From Fluviicola sp. (GTDB lineage: Bacteria; Bacteroidota; Bacteroidia; Flavobacteriales_D; Crocinitomicaceae): DNA of 64,000 nt. Positions 53,456 to 62,353 of this stretch are shown one piece after another. The first letter of the stretch is position 1. Every line of letters begins with the position of its first letter. The stretch is taken from the NCBI GenBank assembly GCA_002734085.1, contig NVXV01000007.1:89060-153059 (forward strand), in the 5' to 3' direction. The position numbers were made by a program, and so were the translations under genes. A model generated the notes under the pieces. The model was given only the letters and a program-made list of their open reading frames with translations, made no database searches and was not told the DNA's origin.

Positions 53456-54010
53456 ATGACCAAAAAACAAATAAATAGAATAGGTTACGTCTGTGCTGCG
53501 TTAACATTCCTTATTGCAACCTTTATCTTGATTGGTGATTTTTTAGGACTAAAAGGGGATTTTGAAAGGTGGGGTATAAAATTCATTGGAATCGCTTTTG
53601 TGTTAAACATATTGGTGATTATAATCATGTATGTTTTTGCCTCAATATATAAAATCAAAGGTTACTTTCGTTCCATCAACTATATGTTAGGAAACATTCC
53701 AGTTTCAATTCTCTACTTATTCTTAGCTATTTGGTTAATGGGATTTTTTCGAATTACTATAATTAATGATACAAAACATACTATTTCTGATATCAAGTTA
53801 TATGGATGTGAGAGTGAATTTATTGATCAGTTAGAGCCAGGAGATAGCGAAAAAGTATGGATTAATATAACTGGTGATTGTTCAATACATATTAAGTATT
53901 TAGACGCAAAGGGTAATAAGAAAGATGATGTTGTTATAGGATACCTATCTTCTTTAATGGGAGGAGCTGATGATTATCATTTGAGTGGGAAGAATAATCC
54001 AAAATATTGA
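53456..54010 (+). CDS. Four-helix membrane protein of unknown function
   Basis: 184 residues. Three hydrophobic helices (about 10-30, 42-63, 76-103) precede a small soluble C-terminal domain of 80 residues with NDTKHTISDIKLYGCESEFI and EPGDSEKVWINITGDCSIHI, a beta-sandwich-like pattern. No family is recognised. It has its own spacer on each side. Confidence 0.55.
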   Translation: MTKKQINRIGYVCAALTFLIATFILIGDFLGLKGDFERWGIKFIGIAFVLNILVIIIMYVFASIYKIKGYFRSINYMLGNIPVSILYLFLAIWLMGFFRITIINDTKHTISDIKLYGCESEFIDQLEPGDSEKVWINITGDCSIHIKYLDAKGNKKDDVVIGYLSSLMGGADDYHLSGKNNPKY

Positions 54011-54097
54011 TAAAACAACTAGTTTAAATATTATCGCTAAATTTAAAGAGTAGCGACCAGAGCATAGTTGTCCACCATAATTAATTTATCATAATAC

Positions 54098-54766
54098 ATG
54101 AAATATTTCAATTACTTTCTAATGTCCATTGCTGTTTTAACTTCATGCAAACAAGAAAATCAAAGTATTAAAAAGTTAAACTATTCTGCGACAGAATTAT
54201 TTGATAGTGCCATGCTAGAGAGTTTAAGAGGAAATCATAAAAAAGCGATAAAGTTATTTGATCAAGCAATTAATATAAATCCTACCTATGAAGATGCCTA
54301 TTTTTGCCGAAGTGGAGAGAAATTTCAACTAGGGGATTATTTAGGTGTTATCAAAGACTGTTCGAAAGTAATCGAGTTAAATCCCAAACGAGATGCTGCC
54401 TATCAAAATAGAGGAGCAAGCAAACTTGGACTTGGAGATAATAAAGGTGCAATTCAAGATTATAGTATAGTGATTTCTCTAAATCCTAATAGACATGAGG
54501 TGTATTATGACAGAGGTAAGGCTTATGGTAATATTGGTGATTATGAGTCCGCACTGAATGATTATACAAAAGCGATAGAACTTAATCCAGAAATTGGAGC
54601 GTATTACGACTTGAGAGGAGCTTCAAAACTAGAGATGGGTGATTTTGAAAGCGGCTGTGAAGATTTTAGAAAAGCTGGAGAACTTGGTTTTGAATGTGGT
54701 TATGATCACATGAAGGAATATTGTGATAATTATGAGAATGGCAGTTTAGAAAAGGTTAAAGAGTAA
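54098..54766 (+). CDS. TPR-repeat lipoprotein
   Basis: 222 residues. The leader ends in a lipobox-like VLTSC (Cys 17). Five TPR units of 34 residues follow, with the usual pattern (AIKLFDQAININPTYEDAYF, AIQDYSIVISLNPNRHEVYY, ALNDYTKAIELNPEIGAYYD). TPRs form protein-binding superhelices; exported TPR lipoproteins in Bacteroidota often act in envelope complexes, but the partner here is unknown. Confidence 0.8.
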   Translation: MKYFNYFLMSIAVLTSCKQENQSIKKLNYSATELFDSAMLESLRGNHKKAIKLFDQAININPTYEDAYFCRSGEKFQLGDYLGVIKDCSKVIELNPKRDAAYQNRGASKLGLGDNKGAIQDYSIVISLNPNRHEVYYDRGKAYGNIGDYESALNDYTKAIELNPEIGAYYDLRGASKLEMGDFESGCEDFRKAGELGFECGYDHMKEYCDNYENGSLEKVKE

Positions 54767-54777
54767 AAACCGAAAAA

Positions 54778-54874
54778 ATGAAAAAAATCCAAATTCTCCC
54801 TCCCAAAAGAAGCATTAATCCAACTCATAATTCCCATCGCTATCATAGCCGTAATTCTTGTATTTAATATCTAG
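54778..54874 (+). pseudogene. 5' part of an interrupted small membrane-protein gene copy
   Basis: From ATG 54778 about fifty bases closely match the start of the 44826-45149 gene (MKKIQILP, then after a frameshift PKEALIQLI against MKNPNLPLPKAALIQLI). After about 54826 the likeness fades. The rest of the copy appears 1.7 kb away at 56580-56652, with the WG-repeat gene between. Confidence 0.7.
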
Positions 54875-56545
54875 AATGATTTTTCCATACTCATCAATGA
54901 GACCGAATTTCCCGTTGAGTTGAACCACTGCTCGATTGTTTCGATACGCATGCACCTTCTCAAATTTGGCTGAAATCAAGAGGTTACCTTGGTCATCCAC
55001 CAAGCCATACTTCTCCTCTTCTTTATAGAATGACAAACCGTTTTCTTGTGGCGTCAAATAGCCAAAGTTGTGTTTGTACTTCTCTCCAGATTGTAAATTG
55101 TAAATAAAATATTCGTCTTGATCATTTCCATAATGTATCATCGAATCTATCCAATTGACATAGGTATGTTTCGGTTCGAGTATAACTTTACCTGATCGAT
55201 CTACCAATCCCCGTTTGTTATCTTGGATGATTTCGACAAAGTTTCTCTTTAAATATCCCACGTTGTCGTAAATAATGGGACACACTATTTTTCCTGACTC
55301 GTTGATTAACCCCCACTTGTTGTCTTTTTGAATACGAGCAAGCCCTTTGTTAAAATGATCTATTTTCCAATAAACGGGAGGTAATAAAATATTTCCCGCC
55401 TTATCAATTAAACCCTCGCACAGCATTTTTCCATTCTGTACTTCGACGTATTGGGTATAAACGATAAAACTATCCCGCCTGTAATCGATCGTCTTGGAAT
55501 CAAGTTCAAAAGGAACGACTTGTTCCCCCTGTAAATTCAAGTATCCATTTCGTTGTTGACGATCTCTTACCATAATACCATGTTGAAATGGTTGAACGGA
55601 TGAAAAGATGGCAGGGGTGACTTCTTCGAGTTGGCGTGAAAGAAGCCCATGAAGTAGTTTGTTGTTTTCATAAACCGAATAAAGTATCAAGTCAGTGTAG
55701 TTTAGTTGGTGAATAGAATGATAGTTGTTTGGGTGTAAAGGATTTCCATATCGATCAATGAAGGAAACATCCCCTTGTTTTATGATTGCATAACAATTCT
55801 TGCCAAGGCGTTGTAATGGACCATCTGCCCCTTCCATGGTTAATTGAAATGTGCTATCGTAGATGGCGAAAGGCTTTTGTGGTTCTATGTACCTCTCCTG
55901 AGGCTCTGCTTTGCTAATGCGATATATCCCTTGATTATTGTGAAGGCCTGTAAATCGATGAACTAAATACTCACCATGGGCGTAATCAATACTTATGTTG
56001 TCCATGGGAATGGCAATATTTCCTAAGGTATCCATAACTCCATAGAGCTCGACTCCCATTTCAGGCATTTCAGTACGTTGTTCTGGAACAAAAAATCTCG
56101 AAATCGGATAACCATAACCGCTCAGTTCGTGTATTGCTTTTTCATACTGGTGGTGTCCACTATTTCGAATTGAATTCATCCGTTTGAGATGGGGGATTGT
56201 TTCGCAAGAGTCTGGAGAAGAGAGTTCCAACCCTTTTAGATTCATGACGCCATAATTGGCAACGATTTCACCCGATCGGTTTCGAATGAGATATCCATTC
56301 GGACGGTTGAACCTCATCGCATCATGTAAGTAAGAACCGCCGCGCGGATAACGCATATCATTCAACGCTCCCTGCTTCACGGACTGTGAATAGTAGTCTA
56401 CCTCAATGATTTGGAGACTATCGTAAAATGGAAAGTAGTAAATTGGCAGTGAAATTTCTCTGTTATATAATGGTTTTTGACCAAGCTGAATCTCTTGCGC
56501 AGTAAAGCTTAACGATAAGAAAAGAAAGAAAAATAGTGTTTTCAT
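54815..56545 (-). CDS. WG-repeat secreted protein
   Basis: 576 residues with a signal peptide (1-17) and no lipobox. The body carries at least ten WG-type repeats, each about 25-50 residues (GLINESGKIVCPIIYDNVGY, GLVDRSGKVILEPKHTY, GLVDDQGNLLISAKFEKVHA, GLIDEYGKIILDIKYKNYGY). WG-repeat proteins form beta-propeller-like binding domains and their ligands are mostly unknown. It is the only minus-strand gene between 41.3 kb and the end, and its last few codons lie in sequence belonging to a copy of the plus-strand small membrane-protein gene (54778-54826). This indicates that it was inserted there. Confidence 0.85.
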   Translation of the reverse strand: MKTLFFFLFLSLSFTAQEIQLGQKPLYNREISLPIYYFPFYDSLQIIEVDYYSQSVKQGALNDMRYPRGGSYLHDAMRFNRPNGYLIRNRSGEIVANYGVMNLKGLELSSPDSCETIPHLKRMNSIRNSGHHQYEKAIHELSGYGYPISRFFVPEQRTEMPEMGVELYGVMDTLGNIAIPMDNISIDYAHGEYLVHRFTGLHNNQGIYRISKAEPQERYIEPQKPFAIYDSTFQLTMEGADGPLQRLGKNCYAIIKQGDVSFIDRYGNPLHPNNYHSIHQLNYTDLILYSVYENNKLLHGLLSRQLEEVTPAIFSSVQPFQHGIMVRDRQQRNGYLNLQGEQVVPFELDSKTIDYRRDSFIVYTQYVEVQNGKMLCEGLIDKAGNILLPPVYWKIDHFNKGLARIQKDNKWGLINESGKIVCPIIYDNVGYLKRNFVEIIQDNKRGLVDRSGKVILEPKHTYVNWIDSMIHYGNDQDEYFIYNLQSGEKYKHNFGYLTPQENGLSFYKEEEKYGLVDDQGNLLISAKFEKVHAYRNNRAVVQLNGKFGLIDEYGKIILDIKYKNYGYDSDGNYELD

Positions 56546-56579
56546 TTATTGGAGTACAATTCTTTAGAAGTTTGGTTCA

Positions 56580-56652
56580 ATGCTTTGAGTGTATTACAAG
56601 GATAATAACCGTGATTGTAGTCGTTTCAATAATTTTGGGGATTGTTTTTTGA
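56580..56652 (+). pseudogene. 3' part of the interrupted small membrane-protein gene copy
   Basis: About 60 bases read as RIITVIVVVSIILGIVF and then stop at 56650-56652, matching residues about 37-54 of the 44826-45149 product (IIITVIVVVSMLLGLAAF). With the fragment at 54778-54874 it forms one old gene copy that is interrupted by the WG-repeat gene, with about 50 bases of the parent missing. Confidence 0.7.
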
Positions 56653-56950
56653 TTAGCATTGCATTTGAACTCGTATCATAGAAGTCGAACAGTCGCAAAA
56701 TAAATTTGAGCAGTGATGATTTGTACTACAACAGTCCTGATTTTATCTCCGAAACCTATGGGGTTTAGTTATTGAATGGTAAGATGTGGGGTGCTTTGGT
56801 GTGGAATGGTTACATTTGGAATTATCTGTAAACCGTTGTAGATATAAAAGTAGATGTATATATAATAATAGGTGGTTTATGGTGTTTAGAAGTAAGTTCA
56901 AATCAACACAGCACAGCACAACAAAATAGTTCCATTAAAAACAAATTAGA
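56653..56950 (+). other. Gap before DUF6503-like gene
   Basis: About 300 bases without an ORF. It holds the TATATTTG-type element at 56793-56824 and AT-rich sequence before the ATG at 56951. No RNA gene or terminator is seen. Confidence 0.45.
56793..56824 (+). repeat. Recurring TATATTTG element, copy 3
   Basis: CTTTGGTGTGGAATGGTTAC precedes ATTTGGAATT, matching the copies at 41572, 50703 and 59527, with TACATTTG at the -7-like position. Confidence 0.55.
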
Positions 56951-57787
56951 ATGAAGGTTAATTTAGTAGCAATCGTAATCTTAGTTTTTCTTATTACTTC
57001 ATGTAAAAATGAACAGAAGTCAACTGATGAAAAATCACAAGAAAAACAGATAAAAGAAGAGGTTCAACAAAAATTTCAAAATAAAGGACACGAGCTAGTT
57101 CATACTATGGTGAAAAAAGTAGGAGATTACAGCAAGTTTCTTAATAAGGAAGATGTTATATACACCTACACGTATAAAACACCAGATGGAAAAACAGACA
57201 TATCGACAGAAAAATATATGTTTAATGGAGAGCTATCCTATGGTGCTTATGAAACGCATGAGCGAACGCTGTCAAACCTAGAAGGATTCATGGAGCAAGG
57301 TTATGACGGGAATGAATATTGGCTTAAAATTGATGGAACAATTATAAAAGATGAAGCGTCTTTAGAAAAGGTAGCGTTTAATAGACCGACCAATTTTTAT
57401 TGGTTTGCAATGATGCCCAAGCTTTTAGATCCAGGGTTGAGATATGAATATCTTGGAGAAGAAGTAATGGATGAGCCTAAATTTGACGTAGTAAAAGTCT
57501 CTTTTGAATCAAAGGATGATAAGCCAAAGGATATTTATCAAGTTTACATTAATAAAGAAACACAGTTGGTTGACCAATTCTTGTTTACGGTAATGGACTA
57601 TGGAAAAACAGAGCCGTTTTTAATGAAAGTTGAATACGAAAATGTTGAGGGCTTATTAATACCTACAAAACGTAAGTATAAAGCTTCAAATTGGGATGCA
57701 GAAGCAACTGATGAAGAGTGGACTTTAGTAAATTGGACTGATATTAAGTTTAATAATGGCTTGACAAAAGCTGATTTTAAGCAATAA
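56951..57787 (+). CDS. DUF6503-like lipoprotein
   Basis: 278 residues. The leader ends in the lipobox LITSC (Cys 18). A Glu/Lys/Gln-rich segment follows, then a beta-rich domain with TYKTPDGKTDISTEKYM and LVDQFLFTVMDYGK, and the end WTLVNWTDIKFNNGL. This pattern fits the Bacteroidota lipoprotein family DUF6503, related to outer-membrane lipoprotein carrier folds (LolA/LolB-like half-barrel). The family name comes from pattern recall and is uncertain. It is a single gene. Confidence 0.55.
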   Translation: MKVNLVAIVILVFLITSCKNEQKSTDEKSQEKQIKEEVQQKFQNKGHELVHTMVKKVGDYSKFLNKEDVIYTYTYKTPDGKTDISTEKYMFNGELSYGAYETHERTLSNLEGFMEQGYDGNEYWLKIDGTIIKDEASLEKVAFNRPTNFYWFAMMPKLLDPGLRYEYLGEEVMDEPKFDVVKVSFESKDDKPKDIYQVYINKETQLVDQFLFTVMDYGKTEPFLMKVEYENVEGLLIPTKRKYKASNWDAEATDEEWTLVNWTDIKFNNGLTKADFKQ

Positions 57788-58032
57788 AATGATACCATTG
57801 GAAATATAATACTTGTTTTTTCTCATTACTCTTTGAATCAAATAATTATAGCGCATTAGCTCCTATATTAAAAAGCTAAAAGCATAAAGTTTAACACCGC
57901 TGATTTGCATTATGATGAAGATGATTTAGGGGGTATGGGTGATGTTCAATTACATTAAATCGTTGAAATCCATCTAATTGTAATTAATTTGTAGTATTTT
58001 GACGCTGAATAGCCGCCGATATTTGTATTGGA

Positions 58033-58407
58033 ATGGAAAAAGTTTCACATGATAAGTTCACAATTAAACGAATCGAGGATAATTTCTTGTCTCTGGAAAT
58101 TCATGAAAATGAAATTATTGAAATTGATGATATTCATTTAATTTATCAAGGCTATGATGAGTTAGTAGGTAATAGCGAATATGTTGTTGCTGTTTATGCC
58201 AATCTATTTTCTTCTATTTCAGCTAAAGCACAGAAAATAGCGGCCACACAATATGCTTCAGAAAAAAGAAAAAGGGTAGCTCTTATAACGGACAACGTTG
58301 CGCATGTCATGATTGTGAGGTTCTTTATAACCTGGAACAAGCCTAAAACTCCTATAAAAATTTTTAAATCTGAAGAAAAGGCATTTAGGTGGTTAAAGTC
58401 TGACTAG
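58033..58407 (+). CDS. Small STAS/DUF7793-like cytoplasmic protein
   Basis: 124 residues without a leader. The alternating strand-helix order, with IEIDDIHLIYQGYDELVGNS, YVVAVYANLFSSIS, RVALITDNVAHVMIVRFF and KIFKSEEKAFRWLKSD at the end, fits the STAS-like DUF7793 family of Bacteroidota. Function unknown. It has an isolated position with spacers of 245 and 120 bases. Confidence 0.6.
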   Translation: MEKVSHDKFTIKRIEDNFLSLEIHENEIIEIDDIHLIYQGYDELVGNSEYVVAVYANLFSSISAKAQKIAATQYASEKRKRVALITDNVAHVMIVRFFITWNKPKTPIKIFKSEEKAFRWLKSD

Positions 58408-58527
58408 TATGTGCTTGCAATGTAAACCAATTTGGCTCAAACAACCACATTTCAAATTAATTTTTAATTTTAAGGTGAAATATACGAGCTAAAGATATTA
58501 GAAGCGAATACAATACAAATAATCTCA

Positions 58528-58881
58528 ATGAAAAAATACGAAAACGCAGAAGTTCAAAAATTTTTGGACGAAATAAGCATGGTCGATGCTGAAAAAACGG
58601 ATACCCTTATTGAAATGCGTGAAATCATATTTGAGACTTTTCCAGAAACGAAAGAAAGAATAATGTATGGCGGAATTGTGTTCTTTTTTGATGATGAAAT
58701 GTTCAGTGGGTTATTCTTAAATAAAAACCATGTCACACTTGAGTTTTCTAAAGGATTTTTAATGAAAGATCCAAATGATTTTCTTGACGGCAAGGGCAAA
58801 TACAGAAGACATTTGAAAATCAGCGCAAAGGAGGAAATAGTAAATAAAAAAGTTAGCTTTTTTGTGCAACAAGCTTTATAA
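58528..58881 (+). CDS. DUF1801-family protein
   Basis: 117 residues. The family pattern is present: MREIIFETFPETKERIMYGG, VFFFDDEMFSGLFLNKNHV and LDGKGKYRRHLKI. DUF1801 (YdhG/YjbR-like fold) proteins are small, cytoplasmic and of unknown biochemical role. It is followed 13 bases later by the RDD gene, so both may be one transcript. Confidence 0.85.
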   Translation: MKKYENAEVQKFLDEISMVDAEKTDTLIEMREIIFETFPETKERIMYGGIVFFFDDEMFSGLFLNKNHVTLEFSKGFLMKDPNDFLDGKGKYRRHLKISAKEEIVNKKVSFFVQQAL

Positions 58882-58894
58882 ATAACGCAATGCC

Positions 58895-59413
58895 ATGAAA
58901 TATTTCATTGGAAGAACATTCGCATACATTATTGATTGCCTTATCGCATTCGCACTAGTGATGTTAGTTATTCAATGGGGAATATTAAGCCACTTAAGAG
59001 AGTCAATTGGAATAAAAGACGCGTGGTTTCAAAGCAGTATGAACATGCAGCTTTATGTCCTGACTACCATTTCAATCCCGGTTTGGATGTACTTCGCTTA
59101 TTTTGACTCTAAAAAATCGAAAGGAACATTCGGAAAGAGGCTTTTTAAATTGAAAGTAAAAGACAATAAGAATCAAAAAATAAAATTTGGCAAATCTCTT
59201 CTTAGAACAATTTTAAAATTGTTGCCGTGGGAAATAGCGCATATAGGAGTAATATTTCCAACACCTTTGTATTACATGAATGAACCAGATTTTCGAATCT
59301 TGCCCATTGTTGGACTTACTCTTTTTGCGATTTATGTTATTAGTATTTGGACAGATTCACGGAATCGTACCCTTTATGATAGAATGATTGAAACCATAGT
59401 AGAAAAAGAATAA
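58895..59413 (+). CDS. RDD-family membrane protein
   Basis: 172 residues with three to four transmembrane helices. The first holds the family start FAYIIDCLIAFALV (Arg then Asp, as in RDD), the second and third flank KGTFGKRLFKLKVKD, and the end has WTDSRNRTLYDRMIETIVE. The family is of unknown function, with some members proposed as ion antiporters. Only 13 bases separate it from the DUF1801 gene. Confidence 0.85.
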   Translation: MKYFIGRTFAYIIDCLIAFALVMLVIQWGILSHLRESIGIKDAWFQSSMNMQLYVLTTISIPVWMYFAYFDSKKSKGTFGKRLFKLKVKDNKNQKIKFGKSLLRTILKLLPWEIAHIGVIFPTPLYYMNEPDFRILPIVGLTLFAIYVISIWTDSRNRTLYDRMIETIVEKE

Positions 59414-59429
59414 GTGCGAAATACACTAA

Positions 59430-59491
59430 TTTATTTCAATATAAATGCTGCCTCTGCACTTATGATTTGGTTTGTGATGGGAGTGATTTAC
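59430..59491 (+). pseudogene. Decayed 3' fragment of the small membrane-protein gene
   Basis: Reads as FNINAASALMIWFVMGV, comparable to ISILSSFSALVVWVVVGG of the 44826-45149 product. It is the most diverged copy. The 61-codon frame running through it (59414-59599) is not likely to be a real gene. Confidence 0.45.
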
Positions 59492-59526
59492 AGATGTGCT
59501 GGTGTTGTTTGGGGCGAGTTGAAGGG

Positions 59527-59560
59527 GTTTTGGTGTAGATTGGTTATATTTGGTTGTTGG
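59527..59560 (+). repeat. Recurring TATATTTG element, copy 4
   Basis: TTTTGGTGTAGATTGGTTAT precedes ATTTGGTTGTTGG. It lies about 100 bases before the esterase gene start and directly after a decayed fragment, as does the copy at 50703. Confidence 0.55.
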
Positions 59561-59651
59561 CTTTGTACTTTCTTATATACAGCAACGCATGTAGAATAAG
59601 AGAAATTTTAGTCCAGTTATAAGTAAGTTGCCGCCAATTAAAAAAACGATT

Positions 59652-60482
59652 ATGATTCTTAGGGTTTTAAGTTTGATATTAATATTCACTACTCATTTAT
59701 TAGTTGGTCAGGAATTACCCGAAAAAATAGATGAAGCAGACTTTTCAATTGGAAAATCAATTGGAATTAAATCGAAAGTATTGGATGAAGATAGAAGGCT
59801 AAATATTTATTTGCCTTCAAGTTATTCAGAAGATAGCTTGAAAACGTATCCAGTGATTTATTTACTGGATGGTTCCAAAGATGAAGATTTTATACATATT
59901 TCTGGGATTGTTCAATTTGGTTCTTTTTCCTGGATTAATATGGTTCCAGAATCCATTGTTGTCGGAATAGAAAATATCGACAGAAAAAGAGATTTTACAT
60001 ATCCTTCTCAAAATGAACTTGATCAAAAAGAGTTTCCTTCATCTGGGAAATCCGAAACATTCATTACCTTTTTAGAAAAAGAACTTCAACCATTTATTGA
60101 TTCTACATACAGAACGACTGAACTGAAAACAATTATTGGACAATCATTAGGCGGACTACTGGCAACAGAAATTCTATTCAAAAAACCTGATTTATTTGAT
60201 AACTACATTATTGTGAGTCCAAGTTTATGGTGGGATGATGAAAAATTATTAGATGAACAACCCGTTCCGTATGATTCAAATAAATCGATTTACATAGCTG
60301 GAGGAAAGGAGGGTGAAATAATGGAACGAACCACAAAAAAACTGTTTGACAAGCTTAAGGGGAATCAAAAACAAAGCATGTATTTGTTTTACGAATTTTT
60401 AGAGGATAAAACGCACGGAGATGCACTTCATATTGCGGTTTATAATGCATTTGAAAAAATATTTAATCCGAATAAGAAATAA
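59652..60482 (+). CDS. Secreted alpha/beta-hydrolase esterase (Fes/IroE-like)
   Basis: 276 residues from the ATG at 59652 (MILRVLSLIL); a TTG eight codons upstream is possible but gives no better leader. A signal peptide is followed by the esterase D fold: YLPSSYSEDSLKTYPVIYLL, the nucleophile elbow GQSLGGLL, an acidic pair near DDEKLLDEQ, and the late His in DKTHGDALH. Such proteins hydrolyse siderophore or acyl esters in the periplasm. The substrate is not given by sequence, and no siderophore gene lies nearby. Confidence 0.82.
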   Translation: MILRVLSLILIFTTHLLVGQELPEKIDEADFSIGKSIGIKSKVLDEDRRLNIYLPSSYSEDSLKTYPVIYLLDGSKDEDFIHISGIVQFGSFSWINMVPESIVVGIENIDRKRDFTYPSQNELDQKEFPSSGKSETFITFLEKELQPFIDSTYRTTELKTIIGQSLGGLLATEILFKKPDLFDNYIIVSPSLWWDDEKLLDEQPVPYDSNKSIYIAGGKEGEIMERTTKKLFDKLKGNQKQSMYLFYEFLEDKTHGDALHIAVYNAFEKIFNPNKK

Positions 60483-60537
60483 AAACGGGCTACAATGATT
60501 ATACATTATTCAGGTTGAATAAAACAAGAAAAAAAAT

Positions 60538-60933
60538 ATGAAATTTCAACACATAATCATTTTGCTGTGCTTTGTTGGGGTGTGTAAATTGAGCTTTGCC
60601 CAAAATGAGGAATACAAAACACTAATTCAAGGTACTTGGGTATTCATGGAGTCAGAAGGTGGATTACTGCTTAAAAAGGCAGAAGAATTTGAGGCAGAGA
60701 ATTACGGTATGACTTTCTTTGAAGACGGAACATTAACCCGAAGAAGTTCAAAAGGACTATTTGATATAAACTGGTTTGACCATTCTGGCAAGTGGCATTT
60801 CGAAGATAGCACGCTGGTTCTACTTTACATTTTTGATGAAAAACAAAAGGCTCGTGAAAAAGTTATTATCAAACAACTGGATGACCAGTACATGAGATTG
60901 GAACGAATTGACTGGATAGAGATCAGAGAATAA
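60538..60933 (+). CDS. Small secreted lipocalin-like protein
   Basis: 131 residues with a signal peptide (1-21, cleaved after FAQ). The mature part begins LIQGTWVFMESEGG and continues with GMTFFEDGTLTRRSS and SGKWHFEDSTLVLLY. This pattern of GTW, a beta hairpin and KW.F is typical of lipocalin-like DUF-type proteins in Bacteroidota. Ligand unknown. Confidence 0.6.
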   Translation: MKFQHIIILLCFVGVCKLSFAQNEEYKTLIQGTWVFMESEGGLLLKKAEEFEAENYGMTFFEDGTLTRRSSKGLFDINWFDHSGKWHFEDSTLVLLYIFDEKQKAREKVIIKQLDDQYMRLERIDWIEIRE

Positions 60934-61057
60934 ACTTGAGCCACTTACAGAGGTAAAATAAAGTTGAGCTCTATTATTTAACCTATACCTCCAATGATTG
61001 ACTTTGTGATTGGAATGGTTATTGAAGTAGGTTGATAATACTTAAAAAATCATTAAA

Positions 61058-61663
61058 ATGCACAGAAAAAAATTTATCCTTAGTTCAGTAATGTCCGCTA
61101 TTGCATTGACAACTTTTGGTTCTGTAATTAGAGAAAGCAATGGTGAATTCAAGGGCGACTGTGAAACAACTAATGATATACTGGGTCCTTTTTACAGGCC
61201 AAACGCGCCTATTCGTTCAGACTTGACGTATGATGGACTTAAGGGAAACAGAATAATTCTAAAAGGAAGTGTTTTTAAATCTGATTGTGTCACTCCATTA
61301 AAAAATGCGCTTGTGGAAATATGGCATTGCAATACAGAGGGTGAATATGATAATGAATCTAAGGATTTTAGACAAAGAGCCTCTTTGAAAACCAACGAAA
61401 ACGGAGAGTACGTGTTTAAAACAATTTTACCTGGAAAATATTTAAACGGAGAATTATACAGACCTTCACACATTCACTATAGAGTCACTAAAAGTAACTG
61501 TAAGGAATTAATTTCTCAAATTTATTTTAAAGGAGATCCACATATTACAAAAGACCCCTGGGCATCAGACAAAAGGGCAAAACAAAGAGTTTTACAAATT
61601 ACTCCAGAAGATATCAATGGGAATCTAACAATTAATTTCGATATTTACCTTTCAGAGAAATAG
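61058..61663 (+). CDS. Intradiol dioxygenase-fold protein
   Basis: 201 residues. It has an N-terminal leader with a RKKF pair and hydrophobic stretch, then the dioxygenase C-type fold: ILGPFYRPNAPI, LKNALVEIWHCNTEGEYDN, GEYVFKTILPGKYLNGE and YRPSHIHYRV. The latter holds the iron-ligand His residues, with Tyr candidates in GEYDN and GKYLNGELY. Ring-cleaving enzymes of this type open catechols or protocatechuate, but many exported members have no known substrate. The leader could be read as a weak Tat signal (RK rather than RR), which fits the tatA gene only by chance. It is a single gene. Confidence 0.8.
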   Translation: MHRKKFILSSVMSAIALTTFGSVIRESNGEFKGDCETTNDILGPFYRPNAPIRSDLTYDGLKGNRIILKGSVFKSDCVTPLKNALVEIWHCNTEGEYDNESKDFRQRASLKTNENGEYVFKTILPGKYLNGELYRPSHIHYRVTKSNCKELISQIYFKGDPHITKDPWASDKRAKQRVLQITPEDINGNLTINFDIYLSEK

Positions 61664-61707
61664 AAAAGTACCTGTTAGCAGTACTTGAGTATAAGCGTAA
61701 TTTAAAA

Positions 61708-62268
61708 ATGAATCAATCCAACAAGAATGATATTATAAACATACTCACCGATTCATTCCAGAATAATAAGTCTACTAATTTTGTTGTACAACAAGACAGT
61801 AAACGTGCAAAAAGATTTCGATCACTTATTGAATACTCTATTTTTCACGGTGAAAAATTTGGCGAAGTTTTTTTATCAGAAGATAAGACTTCGTGTTACA
61901 TTATACTAGATACTGAGAAAAAGAAGCTTACATGGAGCAGCTTGATTTGGGATTTACGTTTGGTGTTAAAATGCATTGGTATTGCTCGTGTCATTAAGGT
62001 CATGAAAAGAGAGGCACTCATCAAATCCCACCACCCAAAAAAAGACTTTATTCATTTGTGGTACATTGGTGTTAGTCCTGCAAAACAAGGAGAGGGGAAG
62101 GGCACAAAATTGATGCAGAAAATCATCGATAAAGCACAATCACAAAACAAAAAAATATTCTTAGAGACTTCCACCCAAAGAAACTTTAAGTTCTATGAAT
62201 CTTTTGGGTTTACAGAAGTGGTGACATTGGATCAGCTGGGGTATTCATTGAAGATGTTTTCGTTATAG
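61708..62268 (+). CDS. GNAT-family N-acetyltransferase
   Basis: 186 residues. The acetyl-CoA site is clear: LWYIGVSPAKQGEGKGTKLM (motif A, QGEGKG), KIFLETSTQRNFKFYESFGF (motif B) in the C-terminal half. Substrate unknown. The first half has LIEYSIFHGEKFGEVFLSED, typical of small GNATs. The gene follows 44 bases after the dioxygenase gene. Confidence 0.87.
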   Translation: MNQSNKNDIINILTDSFQNNKSTNFVVQQDSKRAKRFRSLIEYSIFHGEKFGEVFLSEDKTSCYIILDTEKKKLTWSSLIWDLRLVLKCIGIARVIKVMKREALIKSHHPKKDFIHLWYIGVSPAKQGEGKGTKLMQKIIDKAQSQNKKIFLETSTQRNFKFYESFGFTEVVTLDQLGYSLKMFSL

Positions 62269-62353
62269 TGAATTGGAGGCTGTTGTTTTTTTCGTAAATT
62301 AGTAGTAATCGTACTGAAGTCCTGACTGTGAATCATTCTGTAACTATGGTTTT

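Noticed and set aside
59414-59599. 61-codon plus-strand frame after the RDD gene
   Set aside because: It begins with GTG directly at the RDD stop and runs through a decayed fragment and the TATATTTG element, so it is a chance frame.
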